The position numbers were made by a program, and so were the translations under genes. A stretch of DNA of 64,000 nt from Whitmania pigra (taxonomy: Eukaryota > Annelida > Clitellata > Hirudinida > Haemopidae). Below the pieces are notes generated by a model. That model was given only the letters and a program-made list of their open reading frames with translations. It was not told where the DNA came from and ran no database searches. The stretch is from assembly GCA_021613335.1 (NCBI GenBank), contig JAJTWR010000099.1, positions 1 to 64,000 on the forward strand, given 5' to 3'. Below, piece after piece: positions 19,885 through 30,801 of this stretch (the first letter of the stretch is position 1; every line of letters begins with the position of its first letter).

Positions 19885-22426
19885 CTAGTGAGTGGAGGCC
19901 ATAGGCAAGGAGAGCGCAGTTAATTCCTGAGTCAGATAATGCAACAAAGTGCCGGCATCCTTTGGGCGACCGAAATGATAGCCTTGTCCATAGCGACAGC
20001 CGAGCTTGGTTAACCGGTCGGCATCTTGCGCGCTTTCCACCCCTTCGGCAATCACCTCGTAGCCCATTGCCTGAGCTAGATCGCAGATCATGCGAATGAT
20101 CAAGGTATTTTCTTCTCGAATCTGCATAGCCCGCACGAAAGAGCGGTCGATTTTCACCGCGTCGAATTGAAATTTGTGCAGATAGCTGAGAGAGGAATAG
20201 CCGGTACCGAAATCGTCGATGGCCAGTTTCAGCTTCATATCCTTCAAAGACTGCAGCAACCCATAGGCCCGATCAGTATCGCCGAGCAGGACGCTTTCGG
20301 TGATCTCCAGCTTGATTTGCTCGGCTGAGACGCCGCTCTCGGTAAGGATGGCCTGAAAATCGGCCAAAAAATTATCATCCTGCAACTGCACGCTGGACAC
20401 GTTCACATTCATGAACAGATCGGCGGCGGCGGGGAACATGTCCTGCAATTGCTTCAGTTTTCGGCAGGCGTGCGTCATGGCGATGCGGCCTAACGACAAG
20501 ATCAGATCGCTTTGCTCGGCAATCGGAATGAAGCGGTCCGGAAAAATCATGCCGAACTCGGGATGGCGCCACCGCATCAGCGACTCGAAACCGGCTAGAC
20601 GCCGGGTTGCCAGATCGACGATCGGTTGATAATGAAGCTCGATCTGGTTGTTGGCCTCCAATGCCATACGCAAGGCTTGCTCCAGTTGCAGCGCGTCGAG
20701 CGCTGGGGCGTTTTCCTCGGTGGAAAAGACCGCCAGCGAAGAGCCGCCTTCTTGCGCGCCGCGATGCATGGCGCGTCCGGCCTCACGCACCAGATCCTCA
20801 GCGCACAGATCGCGACCGTTGGCGGCGGTTGCGCCCAGGCGTACTGTGGCGTGGAAGGAATGGCTGGCAAGGGTGATCTTCCGGGTCATGGCCTCCTTGA
20901 TACGGTGGCCGCGCAGCGCGATGGTCTCGTCCAGGCGATCGTTGCCATCGAACACGAACCCGAACTGAGCGCCGTCCAGGCGGGCGAGCGTATCGCCGAT
21001 TCCCAAGCATTCCAACAGGCGGGCGGCGATCTCCATGAGCAGACGATCGCTCTGTTCGGGACCAAGATTGTCGGCCAGACGATCAAAGCGGTTTATTTCC
21101 GCCAGCATAACGATACAGCGCGGTTGCCTGCCGGCAATTGGGCGCAGAAGCTGTGTCAAGCGATCCATGAACAAGGCGCGGTTGGGCAAGCCGGTCAGCT
21201 TGTCATGGAACGCATCGTGCAGCAGACGCTGCTCGGCCATTTTACGGGTGCTGATATCGGATTGCGATCCACCAGCCGAACGGTCTTGCCGTTGAGATCC
21301 CGGATTGCCAGACCATGGCACAGCATCCAGCGAACATCGCCATCGGCATGGCGTATGCGGTATTCGATCTCGAACGGTTCGTCGCCACCACGATCGACCT
21401 GACCGTCGATCGTGGCCTGCAACCAGATCAAATCGTCTTCCAGAACCCGGCCGAGCCATTCAGCCGGCGATGAGGAAATTTGCTCATCCTTGAAGCCGAT
21501 CATCTGCTTCCAGCGCGAGGCGTAAAAGATGCGATTCTCGATCAGATCCCAATCCCACAGCCCGTCATTCGAGGCTCTAGCGGCAAGGGCGTAACGTTCC
21601 TCCGACAGGCGCAGCTCATGTTCCTGTTGCTTGTGGCTGGTGATATCGGTCATCGAGCCGGCCATGCGAACCGCTTGACCGCCGGTATCGTTGCCAACGG
21701 CGCAGCCCCGGCACAGCATCCAATGGATTTTACCCTCGGCATCGAGCATACGGTATTCGATCCGAAAGTCAGATGACGGGTTTTCGATTTGCTCTTCCAA
21801 TGTCGCATCGACCCAGGCCAGATCCTCAGGCAAGATGCGGGACAGCCACTCCTCGATCGATTGGCCGATCTCATCCTCCTTGTGACCAAGCATGCTTTTC
21901 CAGCGCGGCGAATAATAGACATGGCCGGTTACAAGGTTCCAATCCCATAGCCCGTCATTGGCGCCGACAGCGAGCAACGCATAGCGTTCCTCGCCCTTTT
22001 CGTTCAAAAAACTCAACTGGCGCTCGAGGTCGGCGTAAGCTAGAAGACCGTCGATCCGACGAATGAGCTCGGCGTCAAAAACCGGGAGAACCAGCGCTTC
22101 ATTGATGAAACTATCAGCTGTGAGACTATCGGCGACGATCTGTTCAACCCCGGCGCGTTGCGATCCAGCGCCAGCAGAGTTGGCGCGTTGCGCCAGCGAG
22201 GATGCTGGCGCAACGACACAACCATCGATGCCGCCGACGGATCGATCAAAAACAGATCCGAATGTTCAACCCCAGCCAGCGGATCGTCAAGGTTCGAAGC
22301 CGAGATCCGCTCGATCCGCCACAAGCCAAGCCGCTGTAATTGCGCCATCAACCGCTCTCCTTCGCCAGAAGGAGAGCCAACGAATACCAAGGTCCGATGA
22401 GGACGGAGCAAACCAGTTTTGGGCAA
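19885..22426 (-). CDS. REC-like/PAS/PAS/degenerate GGDEF/EAL protein (two frameshifts as sequenced)
   Basis: Joined frames give about 847 residues. Residues 1-110 resemble a receiver-like domain (RTLVFVGSPSGEGERL, FLIDPSAASMV). Two PAS domains follow, each with GLWDW and a MLC-containing strand. The GGDEF domain has the signature replaced by RLDGAQFGFVF, so diguanylate cyclase activity is not expected. The EAL domain keeps YQPIVDL, ESL in place of EAL, NVNVSS, DDFGTGYSSL, KIDRSFV and AEGVE, so c-di-GMP phosphodiesterase activity is plausible. Breaks are one missing base in the CCCC run near 22150 and one near 21275. The degenerate GGDEF may act as a regulatory GTP-binding module. It lies about 100 bp downstream of the dehydrogenase gene, across an AT-rich gap. 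Confidence 0.83.
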
Positions 22427-22528
22427 GATTGAAAAATACCGTGCAAGAACGTTGGGAAAACACGCCGACCAAGATTACCTCAATAAGCATAAAATCATAA
22501 TAAAAAGTATGATGGGAGTATTTTTTTA

Positions 22529-23500
22529 TTATACAACTCTATTCGGTAATTTTTTTCCGCTAAACCATGCCTCAAGATTATCTAAAGCTTTAAATCCCAT
22601 CGCATCCCGTGTTTCGAACGTGGCGCTTCCCAGATGAGGCAGCAGGAACACATTGGTCAAATCGCGGTAGCGCGGGTCGAGCCGCGGTTCGTTCTCGTAA
22701 ACATCGAGGCCGGCAGCCCAAACGCGCCCGGTTTGCAGAGCGTCGATCAAGGCGTCATCTTCGATGAGCGATCCCCGGGCGGTATTGATGACCACGGCGC
22801 CGCCCGGCAAGAGGGCGATGCTGTCGCGATTCAAAAAATGACGGGTCTGCGGGCTTGCCGGCGCGTGCAATGACAAGATGTCGGCGCTGCGCAACAGGCT
22901 GTCGGCATCGGCATGAAAAATGGCGCTTTGCTCTTGTTCGGGCGGCAAGCGGCTGCGGTTATGATAGTGGATATCCAGGCCGCAGGCGCGAGCGCGCGCT
23001 GCCACCGCCTGGCCGATCCGCCCCATTCCCAGAATCGCCAGCCTGCGACCGCCTAGATGCTGGCCGAGCAATTGAGTGGGCGTCCAGCCGGTCCAACTGC
23101 CGGCGCGCAACAGGCTTTGTCCTTCATGCGCGCGCCGGCAGGCGGCTAGAATCAGCAGCAAAGCGATATCGGCGGTGGCGGCGGTTAGCACGTCCGGGGT
23201 ATTGGCGACAGCGATGCCTCGTTGTTGCGCGGCCTCCAAAGCGATATGGTCGTAGCCGGTCGAAAAGGTGGCAATGATCTTGACCGAGGCGGGCAGAGCT
23301 TCGATCGCCGCCGATGACAACCGGTCAGCGGCGGTGATGAGCAGCCCGTCCGCAGCCACCTGACATGCCAGAGCGGCGAGGTCGCCACGATACTCGCGCT
23401 GTTCCGCTGCCTGGACGACACGAAAACATCGAGCGGCCCGCGCCTCGACGGCAGCGGGCAGGCGACAACTCAAGATCAAACAAGCAAGTCGAGCGTCCAT
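22529..23500 (-). CDS. D-2-hydroxyacid dehydrogenase (glyoxylate/hydroxypyruvate reductase type)
   Basis: The 323-residue NAD(P)-dependent enzyme has the family architecture. An N-terminal substrate domain ends with ATFSTGYDHIAL, then comes the Rossmann loop LAILGMGRIGQAVAARA, the arginine segment INTARGSLI, the glutamate in DVYENEPRLDP and the catalytic histidine in LLPHLGSAT. The GhrB/GyaR subgroup reduces glyoxylate or hydroxypyruvate, which is the most likely activity; other 2-keto acids cannot be excluded. It is transcribed toward the GGDEF-EAL gene, but an AT-rich gap with poly-T stretches separates them, so shared transcription is uncertain. Confidence 0.85.
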   Translation of the reverse strand: MDARLACLILSCRLPAAVEARAARCFRVVQAAEQREYRGDLAALACQVAADGLLITAADRLSSAAIEALPASVKIIATFSTGYDHIALEAAQQRGIAVANTPDVLTAATADIALLLILAACRRAHEGQSLLRAGSWTGWTPTQLLGQHLGGRRLAILGMGRIGQAVAARARACGLDIHYHNRSRLPPEQEQSAIFHADADSLLRSADILSLHAPASPQTRHFLNRDSIALLPGGAVVINTARGSLIEDDALIDALQTGRVWAAGLDVYENEPRLDPRYRDLTNVFLLPHLGSATFETRDAMGFKALDNLEAWFSGKKLPNRVV

Positions 23501-23513
23501 GATTAAAAATCAT

Positions 23514-24122
23514 ATCCGGTCTGGCATTACGATGGAAGCTCTGTTGGCATAAAACCCGGATTCGTCGTCATTCAGCGCTCAATTTTGGAAATATATATTG
23601 ATTATAACGAGTTATGATGGTTTTCGGAGATTGGAGAAATACAGGGCGTTTTCGGGATGCGTTTTTCGGCTCATGGTTGCCGGATGGTTTTAGGGGCATT
23701 CGATGGGGTGAAATCGCTTCGGATAGCGGCGCTTCATGGCAATGTGTTTTGAAGACCGTCGCGATCCAGAGCGGGTCAAGCATTTTCTGTCCAACCCTGA
23801 AAGCGGTCCTCCTCCGCCCGCCTTGGCCGGGAGTTCGACGCTGGGCCGAATGGAGCGGAGTGCGCGGCGATTCCGGTTTCGCCCGGAGCAATCCGATGAA
23901 TTGGCGCAAGGCCAATCGCGGTTTTCGGAAGTTTTCATCGCAGGCCCCGTTCGAGGAGCTGGAACAGACCGCGCCATGCAATCGCCAAGGCGCTGCATTT
24001 TGCTTGTTGCTTGGCATGAGAAATGGAGTTTGGGACGCATGATTCAATTCAATGCATCATCCCCGTATAGGAACGCGTGCAGCCGCTTGCGAAAAACGCT
24101 GAAATCTTCTCCTCCCTCTCTC
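23514..24122. other. Long gap without a convincing gene
   Basis: About 600 bp separate the dehydrogenase from coaD. Open frames of up to 159 codons exist on both strands, but none has a ribosome site, codon bias or motif I would trust, and they shadow one another. The first 70 bp are AT-rich and may hold the dehydrogenase promoter. The rest could be a degenerate or repeated element. I see no RNA gene, inverted-repeat pair or terminator that I can support. Confidence 0.4.
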
Positions 24123-24644
24123 TCACGCTGACGTAAGCCCTCCGCTTTCTTCGCGAAAACGTTCCGTCATCCGGGCTGCGATGCGCGGGCCAACGAAACG
24201 GCTGATATCGCCGCCAAGCTCGCCGATCTCCTTGACGAAACGCGACGAAATAAACTGCTGACCGTCGGATGCCATCAGGAATAAAGTTTCGATGGCGGGA
24301 TTGAGCTTCGCGTTCATGCCAGCCATCTGAAACTCATATTCGAAGTCCGAGACCGCTCTCAGGCCGCGGACGATCACCCCGGCGCCATTCTCAACTGCGA
24401 AATGCATCAACAGATTAGACAGGGGCTTCACCTCGATCGCGGCGGCGCGCGCCAAGGTGCCGACCTCGGCCTCAACCATCTGCACCCGCTCATCCAGACT
24501 GAAGAGCGGACCCTTGCCGGCATTACGCGCTACTGCGACGATCAGCTTATCCACCACGCGGCTGGCACGCTGGATGATATCCATGTGACCGTTGGTGATC
24601 GGGTCGAAAGTTCCGGGATAAACCCCTACGCGAACCAGGTTCAT
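24123..24644 (-). CDS. coaD: Pantetheine-phosphate adenylyltransferase
   Basis: CoaD transfers AMP from ATP to 4'-phosphopantetheine, the penultimate step of coenzyme A synthesis. The 173-residue protein has the nucleotidyltransferase motif TFDPITNGH at residues 11-19, the RGLRAVSDFEYEFQM segment and the ISSRFVKEI motif. The start overlaps the gyrA stop by 4 bp (ATGA), so the two are translationally coupled, an arrangement found in other alphaproteobacteria. Length and all active residues look normal. Confidence 0.95.
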   Translation of the reverse strand: MNLVRVGVYPGTFDPITNGHMDIIQRASRVVDKLIVAVARNAGKGPLFSLDERVQMVEAEVGTLARAAAIEVKPLSNLLMHFAVENGAGVIVRGLRAVSDFEYEFQMAGMNAKLNPAIETLFLMASDGQQFISSRFVKEIGELGGDISRFVGPRIAARMTERFREESGGLTSA

Positions 24645-27408
24645 GCTTCCTCCTGTGGCATTCCATTGGAATCGTCCCCCTCCTCAGCTCCGCCTTCCGC
24701 CTCGGGATCGCCGGCATCCTCCCATCGCGTCACCGAGACGACGCTTTCGCCCTCGCCGATGCGAAAAACCGTCACCCCTTGCGTTTTACGCCCGGCCAGG
24801 CGGATCTGAGCAACTGGCGTGCGGATCACCTGCCCGCCATCGGTCACCAGCATGACATGATCGTTTTCAGCAACTGGGAATGCTGCCACCACCGCCGAAC
24901 CGTTGCGCTCGGTCAAATCGATATTGGCAATCCCCGAACCGCCGCGCCCGGTGGTGCGGTATTCGTAAGCCGAGCTGCGCTTGCCAAATCCCCGGTCGGT
25001 GATCGACAAAATGAATTCTTCGGCGGCTGACAGATAGATGAAGCGATCCTCATCCATGCTGTCGCTGAAAACCGTTTCTTGAACGCTCTCGTCGCTTTCC
25101 TCGCTTTCGCCCAGCAGACGCCGGCGTTGCGCCGCCAGGCGCAGATAAAGATCGCGCTCCTCGCTATCGGCTTCCACGCGGCGCAGAACCGACATCGAGA
25201 TGACCTCATCCTCCTTCGCCAGGCGCAGCCCGCGCACGCCGGTCGAGGTGCGACCGGTGAAAACCCGCACATCGGCGACCGGAAAGCGGATGCATTTACC
25301 GCGCCGGCTGGCCAAAAGCACCTCGTCATCCTGGCGGCAGGCGGCAACCGAGACCAGGCGGCCAAGGTCGTTTCCCTCCTCATCCTCCAGCTTCATGGCG
25401 ATTTTGCCGTTCGACTTGATGTTGAGGAAATCGCTCAAGGCATTGCGGCGAACTTCCCCGCGCGAGGTGGCAAACAGGATGCTCAGCGCCTCCTGCCGAT
25501 CCGGTTCGGGCAGAGGCATGACCGCAGCGATGCGTTCTTCGGCTGCAAGGGCAGCAGATTGATCATCGGTTTGCCCCGGCTTTGCGGCGTGCCGATCGGC
25601 AGGCGCCATACTTTCAGCTCGAAAGCCCGTCCAAACGTGGTGAAAAACAGCACTGGCGCGTGGGTATTGGCAACGAAAAGCCGTTCGACGAAATCCTCCT
25701 CGCGGGTTGCCATGCCGGTGCGGCCTTTTCCGCCCCGGCGCTGCGTACGATAAGTCGATAACGGCACGCGCTTGATATAGCCGGCATGGCTGACCGTGAC
25801 CACTACATCCTCGCGCTCGATCAAATCCTCGATATCGCGATCGACTTCCGAGGCTTCCAGCGTAGTGCGGCGCGGGTTGGCGTAAAGCTGGCGGATGACC
25901 GCCAGCTCTTCCTTCATGATCGTCAAAACCCGTTCCCGTGCGCCCAGAATATCCAGAAAATCGCGGATTTCATCGGCTAGTTCCGCCAGTTCCCCGGCGA
26001 TTTTTTCGCGTTCCAACCCGGTCAGGCGATGCAAGCGCAGATCCAAGATCGCCTTGGCCTGGATCTCCGACAGACGATAAAAACCGTCCGCCGAGACGGT
26101 ACGGTCGGGATCGGCAATCAAGTCAACCAGCGGTCGGGCGTCTTCGGCTGGCCAGGCGCGTTCCATCAACCGGTCCCTGGCCGCCAGCGGGTCCGGGGCG
26201 GCGCGGATGAGCGCGATCATCTCGTCGATATTGGCGACAGCAATGGCAAGGCCAAGCAGAACGTGGCTGCGATCGCGCGCCTTGTTCAGCTCGAACAAGG
26301 TGCGGCGGTTGACCACTTCCTCGCGAAACGCCACAAAGGCGGCGATCACTTCCTTCAAATTCATCAACAGCGGCCGGCCGCGATGGATGGCCAGCATGTT
26401 GACGCCGAAACTGACCTGCATTTGCGAATGGCGGAACAGCTGGTTGAGCACGACATCAGGAGTGGCGTCGCGTTTCAATTCGATCACCACCCGCACGCCG
26501 TCGCGATCGCTTTCGTCGCGCAACTCGGCGATGCCCTCGACGATTTTTTCATTCACCATCTCGGCGATGCGTTCGATCATGCGCGCCTTATTCACCTGGA
26601 AAGGCATGTCGCTGATCACGATGGCGAAGCGGTCTTTACGGATTTCCTCGATCTGATGGCGGGTGCGAATGGTGATCGAGCCGCGCCCGGTGCGATAGGC
26701 TTCGACAATGCCGCGTCGACCGATAATCACGCCGCCGGTGGGAAAGTCCGGCCCTGGCAAGATCTCCAGCAGCTCTTCCTGGCTGATGTCAGGATTATCG
26801 ATATAGGCGATGCAGGCGTCGATCACCTCGCCGAGATTATGGGGCGGGATGTTGGTTGCCATGCCGACCGCGATACCGCCGGCGCCGTTGATCAACAGGT
26901 TGGGAAATTCCGCCGGCAGTACCGTGGGTTCCTCGGTGGTATCGTCATAGTTCGGCTGAAATTCGACGGTTTTCTTGTCGATATCGCGCAGCAGATATTC
27001 CGTGACCTTGGCCAGACGGGCTTCGGTATAACGCATGGCCGCTGGCGGATCGCCATCCATCGAACCGAAATTACCCTGCCCTTCGATCAAGGGCAAGCGC
27101 ATGGCAAAGCCTTGCGCCATGCGCACCATGGCATCGTAAATCGCCGAATCGCCATGGGGATGGTAACGTCCCATGACATCGCCGACGATACGGGCGGATT
27201 TACGAAACGGCTTGCTCCAGTCGAACCCGGATTCGTACATGTCATAGAGAATGCGGCGATGCACCGGTTTCAGTCCATCGCGGACATCGGGCAGCGCGCG
27301 CGCCACGATCACGCTCATGGCGTAATCGAGATAGGAGCGGCGCATCTCCTCCTCGATGGTGATCGGGTTGATTTCCTGGCCGGTCGGGACGCTGGCGGAG
27401 TTGGTCAA
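24641..27408 (-). CDS. gyrA: DNA gyrase subunit A (one frameshift as sequenced)
   Basis: GyrA forms the DNA cleavage and wrapping subunit of gyrase, which introduces negative supercoils. The first frame (641 codons) carries [20 protein letters not shown] with the serine and aspartate of the quinolone-resistance region in wild-type form. It also carries the catalytic tyrosine in [10 protein letters not shown] and the GyrA box QRRGGKG. The second frame continues from [17 protein letters not shown] through the C-terminal wrapping blades to an acidic tail. The frames meet at about 25542-25544, where one base is missing (GGCTGC, probably GGCCTGC). Corrected length is about 922 residues. Because gyrA is essential, a sequence error is the simplest explanation. 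The gene is followed by coaD with a 4-bp overlap. Confidence 0.93.
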
Positions 27409-27718
27409 GGAACGAACCTATCTTTGGAAAACGCACCGAAGCGCTGAAAGCGCGCCTCTTGATTTCGCCCAAGGAAGGTCGCAAGGGCGGGGAGTCGAAT
27501 TTAGCAGATCTTGCAGATGCGAACAATCGCCAGCGCATCAGTCGGGTCAAGACGCATCCAACGGCAAGCCTTGCAAGATTCCCGGCTCGCCCCGTTTTCA
27601 GAGGCGCTCATTTTCCTCTATCCCGCCTCTTGACGATCGCTGGAACGTTTCGCTAAATCTGCCGCCGCCAAAAGCGTCAGCAGCCTGCCCCGCTGAAAAT
27701 GCATGGCGTTTTGTTCCC
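27409..27718. other. Gap upstream of gyrA, before IS481-type transposase
   Basis: This 310-bp interval must contain the gyrA promoter on the minus strand and the left end of the insertion element. A frame open from 27356 runs through it into the transposase but has no family match here and looks like read-through. I could not identify terminal inverted repeats or a clear promoter. Confidence 0.4.
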
Positions 27719-28645
27719 ATGACGACCGAGGGCTGTGAGATAATGCAAATCCATCCTCGAGCTCGAACAACCCCTGCGGTGCGGGCGGAAATTGCGCGAT
27801 CGACGGAACCGGCAAGCGTTGTTGCCAGGCGCTATGGCATCAGCGACGAAATCGTGCGCAAATGGCGTAAACGTGGAGAGCATGCCGTTCAGGATCGCTC
27901 GAGCCGACCGAAGCGCTTGCCATGGCGCGTGAGCGAGGATGAGCGCGCCATCGTCTGTGCCGTGCGGCGCGCGACGGGCTTTCCGCTGGATGATCTGACC
28001 TTCGCGCTTCGCCACTTTTTGCCGCATCTCAACCGCGACGCCATCTATCGCGCCCTTAGGGCCGAAGGTCTGAACCGGCGTCCTGCAAAGCCATCGGCCC
28101 TTCCGGTCAAGGGACAAGGACGCTTGCGGGAATACGATCCCGGCTGCATCCATGTGGATGTCAAACATCTGCCAAAGCTGCGAACCGCGGATGGAGAGAT
28201 GCGCAAACGCTATCTCTGCGTCGCAATCGATAGCTGTTCCCGTTTCGTCCATCTCGCCGCTTACGATGCCGAAACCGCGACCAACGCCGTTGCCTTTCCA
28301 GCCGAAGCGCGAAAAGCCTTCCCCTTTCGCATGACGCATGTGCTGGCCGATCGCGATTCCTGTTTCACCGCCGATGACTTCCAACGCGCCTGCGCCAAAC
28401 TCAAGCTCGTCCGCCGCACAACAAAACCCTATGCCCCCCAGACCAATGGCATGATCGAACGCTTTAACGCTCGCATCGCGAGCGAAGCGCTCGGAATCGA
28501 TGTCGCAACGCACGCGGATCTCGAAACTCTACTCATCGGCTTCAATCATGCCGACAATCGACGAAGACAGCGCGCGCTCAACGGTCGCACACCCTGTCAG
28601 TTCGCTGAAGAGCGCATTCTGACCACCGCCGATAGGAGGAGATGA
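27719..28645 (+). CDS. IS481-family transposase (intact)
   Basis: The 308-residue product has an N-terminal helix-turn-helix (ARTTPAVRAEIARS, then VARRYGISDEIVRKWRKRG) and the integrase-like catalytic core. The first aspartate is in CIHVDVKHLP, the second in VLADRDSCF (the usual TDNGS is altered, but the aspartate is kept), and the glutamate is in NGMIERFNAR. ATG 27719 was chosen because it opens the conserved region; ATG 27743 is an alternative. It is a different lineage from the IS481 remnant at 4556-6760. Its terminal repeats were not identified. The insertion separates gyrA from the YbaK-like gene. Confidence 0.85.
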   Translation: MTTEGCEIMQIHPRARTTPAVRAEIARSTEPASVVARRYGISDEIVRKWRKRGEHAVQDRSSRPKRLPWRVSEDERAIVCAVRRATGFPLDDLTFALRHFLPHLNRDAIYRALRAEGLNRRPAKPSALPVKGQGRLREYDPGCIHVDVKHLPKLRTADGEMRKRYLCVAIDSCSRFVHLAAYDAETATNAVAFPAEARKAFPFRMTHVLADRDSCFTADDFQRACAKLKLVRRTTKPYAPQTNGMIERFNARIASEALGIDVATHADLETLLIGFNHADNRRRQRALNGRTPCQFAEERILTTADRRR

Positions 28646-28870
28646 TATCGTGAAAAAGGTCGATGAGGTCATCTGCCATGCCAATGAGGCCTCGCAACCG
28701 GACGCCAGTCTGGTGTGACAAGCATGGCGCAAGGCCAGACACAATCCGCAAGATGCCATGGCTATGCACAACCGTGAGGGGTTCTCTGGTCTCTGGAGCC
28801 ATCCCAGAACCTTCGATTAGCCCGGCTCCTTTACTCCTCTCTTTAACCCTAGAAACCGGCTGATGAATTT

Positions 28871-29344
28871 ATGAGTCTCGACTCCGTCCGGCAATTTTTG
28901 GCCGAAAAAGCGCCTGATATCGTCATCTACGAATTGGCGAGCAGCACCGCCACGGTCGCCTTGGCCGCCGAGGGGTTTGGGGTGAAACCGGCGCAGATTG
29001 CCAAATCCCTGTCGTTGAAACTGGGTGACGGTGCGGTTTTGGTGGTGGCGAGCGGCGATGCCCGGCTGGATAACAAGAAAGCCAAGGCTTGGTTCAAGCG
29101 CAAGCTGCGCATGTTGACAGCGGAAGAAGTAACCGCGCTGACCGGCCACCCGGTGGGGGGCGTTTCACCTTTTGGGCTTGCCACCGCCATGCCGGTCTAC
29201 TGCGACGTTTCGTTGCAACGCTTCGATGAAGTGCTGCCAGCGGCCGGATCGACCAACAGCGCCATTCGCATCAGCCCCGCCCGCTTGGCGGAGCTGGCTG
29301 GCGCTGAATGGATCGATGTCTGCCAAAGCGCCGATGACGGCTGA
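28871..29344 (+). CDS. YbaK/EbsC-family aminoacyl-tRNA deacylase-like protein
   Basis: The 157-residue protein matches the YbaK/prolyl-tRNA editing fold. It has the lysine-containing segment AQIAKSLSLK, a central strand VLVVASGDARLD, and GHPVGGVSPFGL near residue 97, which lines the active site. Such proteins hydrolyse mischarged aminoacyl-tRNAs (for example Cys-tRNAPro) in trans. Exact specificity cannot be read here. It is preceded by an insertion element and converges with the flippase gene, with only 15 bp between the ends. Confidence 0.85.
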   Translation: MSLDSVRQFLAEKAPDIVIYELASSTATVALAAEGFGVKPAQIAKSLSLKLGDGAVLVVASGDARLDNKKAKAWFKRKLRMLTAEEVTALTGHPVGGVSPFGLATAMPVYCDVSLQRFDEVLPAAGSTNSAIRISPARLAELAGAEWIDVCQSADDG

Positions 29345-29359
29345 CCGGCTGGTCAGCCG

Positions 29360-30661
29360 TCAGAGTTTGATCCAACCGCGCCGCAACAGGTCGAAATCAG
29401 CGCGGCAAGGGCGCAAAAGCCGGACGAGATCGTGACCTAATTCGCGTTGAACCAGCCATCCCATGTAAAGGACCGAAATCCAGCGCACGGCGATAAAGGC
29501 TAAAGCTGCGCCGATCACCCCCATGGAGGGCAGCAAAAGCGCCAGCAGCGCGCCATTGAGGGCAAGGGTGAGGATTTCGCCTTTGGATAAGGCCAACGCC
29601 CGCCCCGCCGCCTTGAAGGCAAGGATAAAAAAATCGCGCGCCGCCAGCGGGATGGCGCCAAGGATCAACAGACGTACCAGCGGCGCGGCATCGGCAAAGG
29701 CCGGACCGAACAAAAGGCGCAATGCCAAGGGCGCCAGCAGCCAGAGCAAAACGGTCGATCCCAGCATCATCGCCAGGGTCAAGCGCAGATACCGCCCGAT
29801 GATATCGCCTTGAGCCGCGCGATCTTGCTCAGCGCACGCTCGCGGAAAAGCAACCATGGTAACGGAATTGGCCAGCGTTGCCGTCACTTGCGACAAGGTG
29901 GCGGCGACGACATAAAGACCAAGCGCGCTGGCATCGAGCGCTGTGGCGATCAGCATCTGATCGATGCGGCTGTTGATCATGGAAATGACGCTGGCGGCAT
30001 GTAGCCGGCTCCCATAGCGCAAGAGTGCGCGATAGGCGGCGACCGGCGCTGTCAGCCCCCCCCAGCCGGCCCGCAGGCCAAGCAGCATGGAGGCCGCCAT
30101 CGGCAGGATATGGGCCAGCAAATAAGCGAGGGCGAAATCGCCGACCGCGCTGCGCCCAAACGACAGGAACAGCAGGATGAAACCGACATACCCGACGCCA
30201 AGGGACAGACGCAGCGCGTTCCACGATCCCAAATGCAAATGGCCGCGCAGCATTTCCTGGAAGATCGTCCCGAGAATATGGCAGGGAACGATCCACAACA
30301 TCGAGCGGGCGAGATCCTGCACCTCTGGCCGGTAACCGCCATAGGCCAGGGGTATGACCAGCCACCAGCCAGCGATCATGGCGATCGCCGACAATCCCGC
30401 CCCCAACCACAACCCGCCGGCAAAAAGCTGACGACTGGCGAATTGGCGGTTGGCGCTGAAATAGAGAACGGCGTCATTGAGGCCGAATAACAGCAGATAG
30501 GCCAGGGTGGTTGGCCAAAGCTGGACGGCTGCGAGTTCGCCGCGCCCTTGCGGCATCAGCAGATGAGCTGCGAGCATACCGCTGCCAAGATTGGTCATCT
30601 GCTGAAGGCCGGTGGTCAAAAGGGTAAGGATGAGGGCTTGCATTGCCGGCAAAATATCCAA
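29360..30661 (-). CDS. Polysaccharide flippase-like membrane protein (MOP superfamily)
   Basis: The 433-residue protein is hydrophobic throughout, with about 12 predicted membrane segments. It begins with a helix containing LTTGLQQMTNLGSGML, typical of Wzx/MATE-type oligosaccharide transporters. A loop FPRACAEQDRA sits near the middle, where MurJ/Wzx proteins have conserved charges. The likely role is flipping lipid-linked glycans across the inner membrane. No glycosyltransferase cluster surrounds it, although the TPR/glycosyltransferase-like gene lies 2 kb away. Substrate is unknown. Confidence 0.75.
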   Translation of the reverse strand: MDILPAMQALILTLLTTGLQQMTNLGSGMLAAHLLMPQGRGELAAVQLWPTTLAYLLLFGLNDAVLYFSANRQFASRQLFAGGLWLGAGLSAIAMIAGWWLVIPLAYGGYRPEVQDLARSMLWIVPCHILGTIFQEMLRGHLHLGSWNALRLSLGVGYVGFILLFLSFGRSAVGDFALAYLLAHILPMAASMLLGLRAGWGGLTAPVAAYRALLRYGSRLHAASVISMINSRIDQMLIATALDASALGLYVVAATLSQVTATLANSVTMVAFPRACAEQDRAAQGDIIGRYLRLTLAMMLGSTVLLWLLAPLALRLLFGPAFADAAPLVRLLILGAIPLAARDFFILAFKAAGRALALSKGEILTLALNGALLALLLPSMGVIGAALAFIAVRWISVLYMGWLVQRELGHDLVRLLRPCRADFDLLRRGWIKL

Positions 30662-30801
30662 AAATTCCGTAAGAAAATCATCTGCCTATGCAGACGCATG
30701 GCAGCTGTGCCACAACGAACGCCAAGCTGCCGCTGGACATAAACGCCGTGGCGGCATACTAACCGTGCAATTCTCTGCTCCATCTACCGAAGAGGCTCGC
30801 C

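Noticed and set aside
23614..24042. Open frame of 142 codons in the coaD upstream gap
   Set aside because: No ribosome site, no motif, and competing frames on both strands; kept only as an unexplained gap.
26029..27447. Long plus-strand open frame (472 codons) opposite gyrA
   Set aside because: Antisense shadow of gyrA; His/Asp-rich composition is typical of such shadows in GC-rich DNA.
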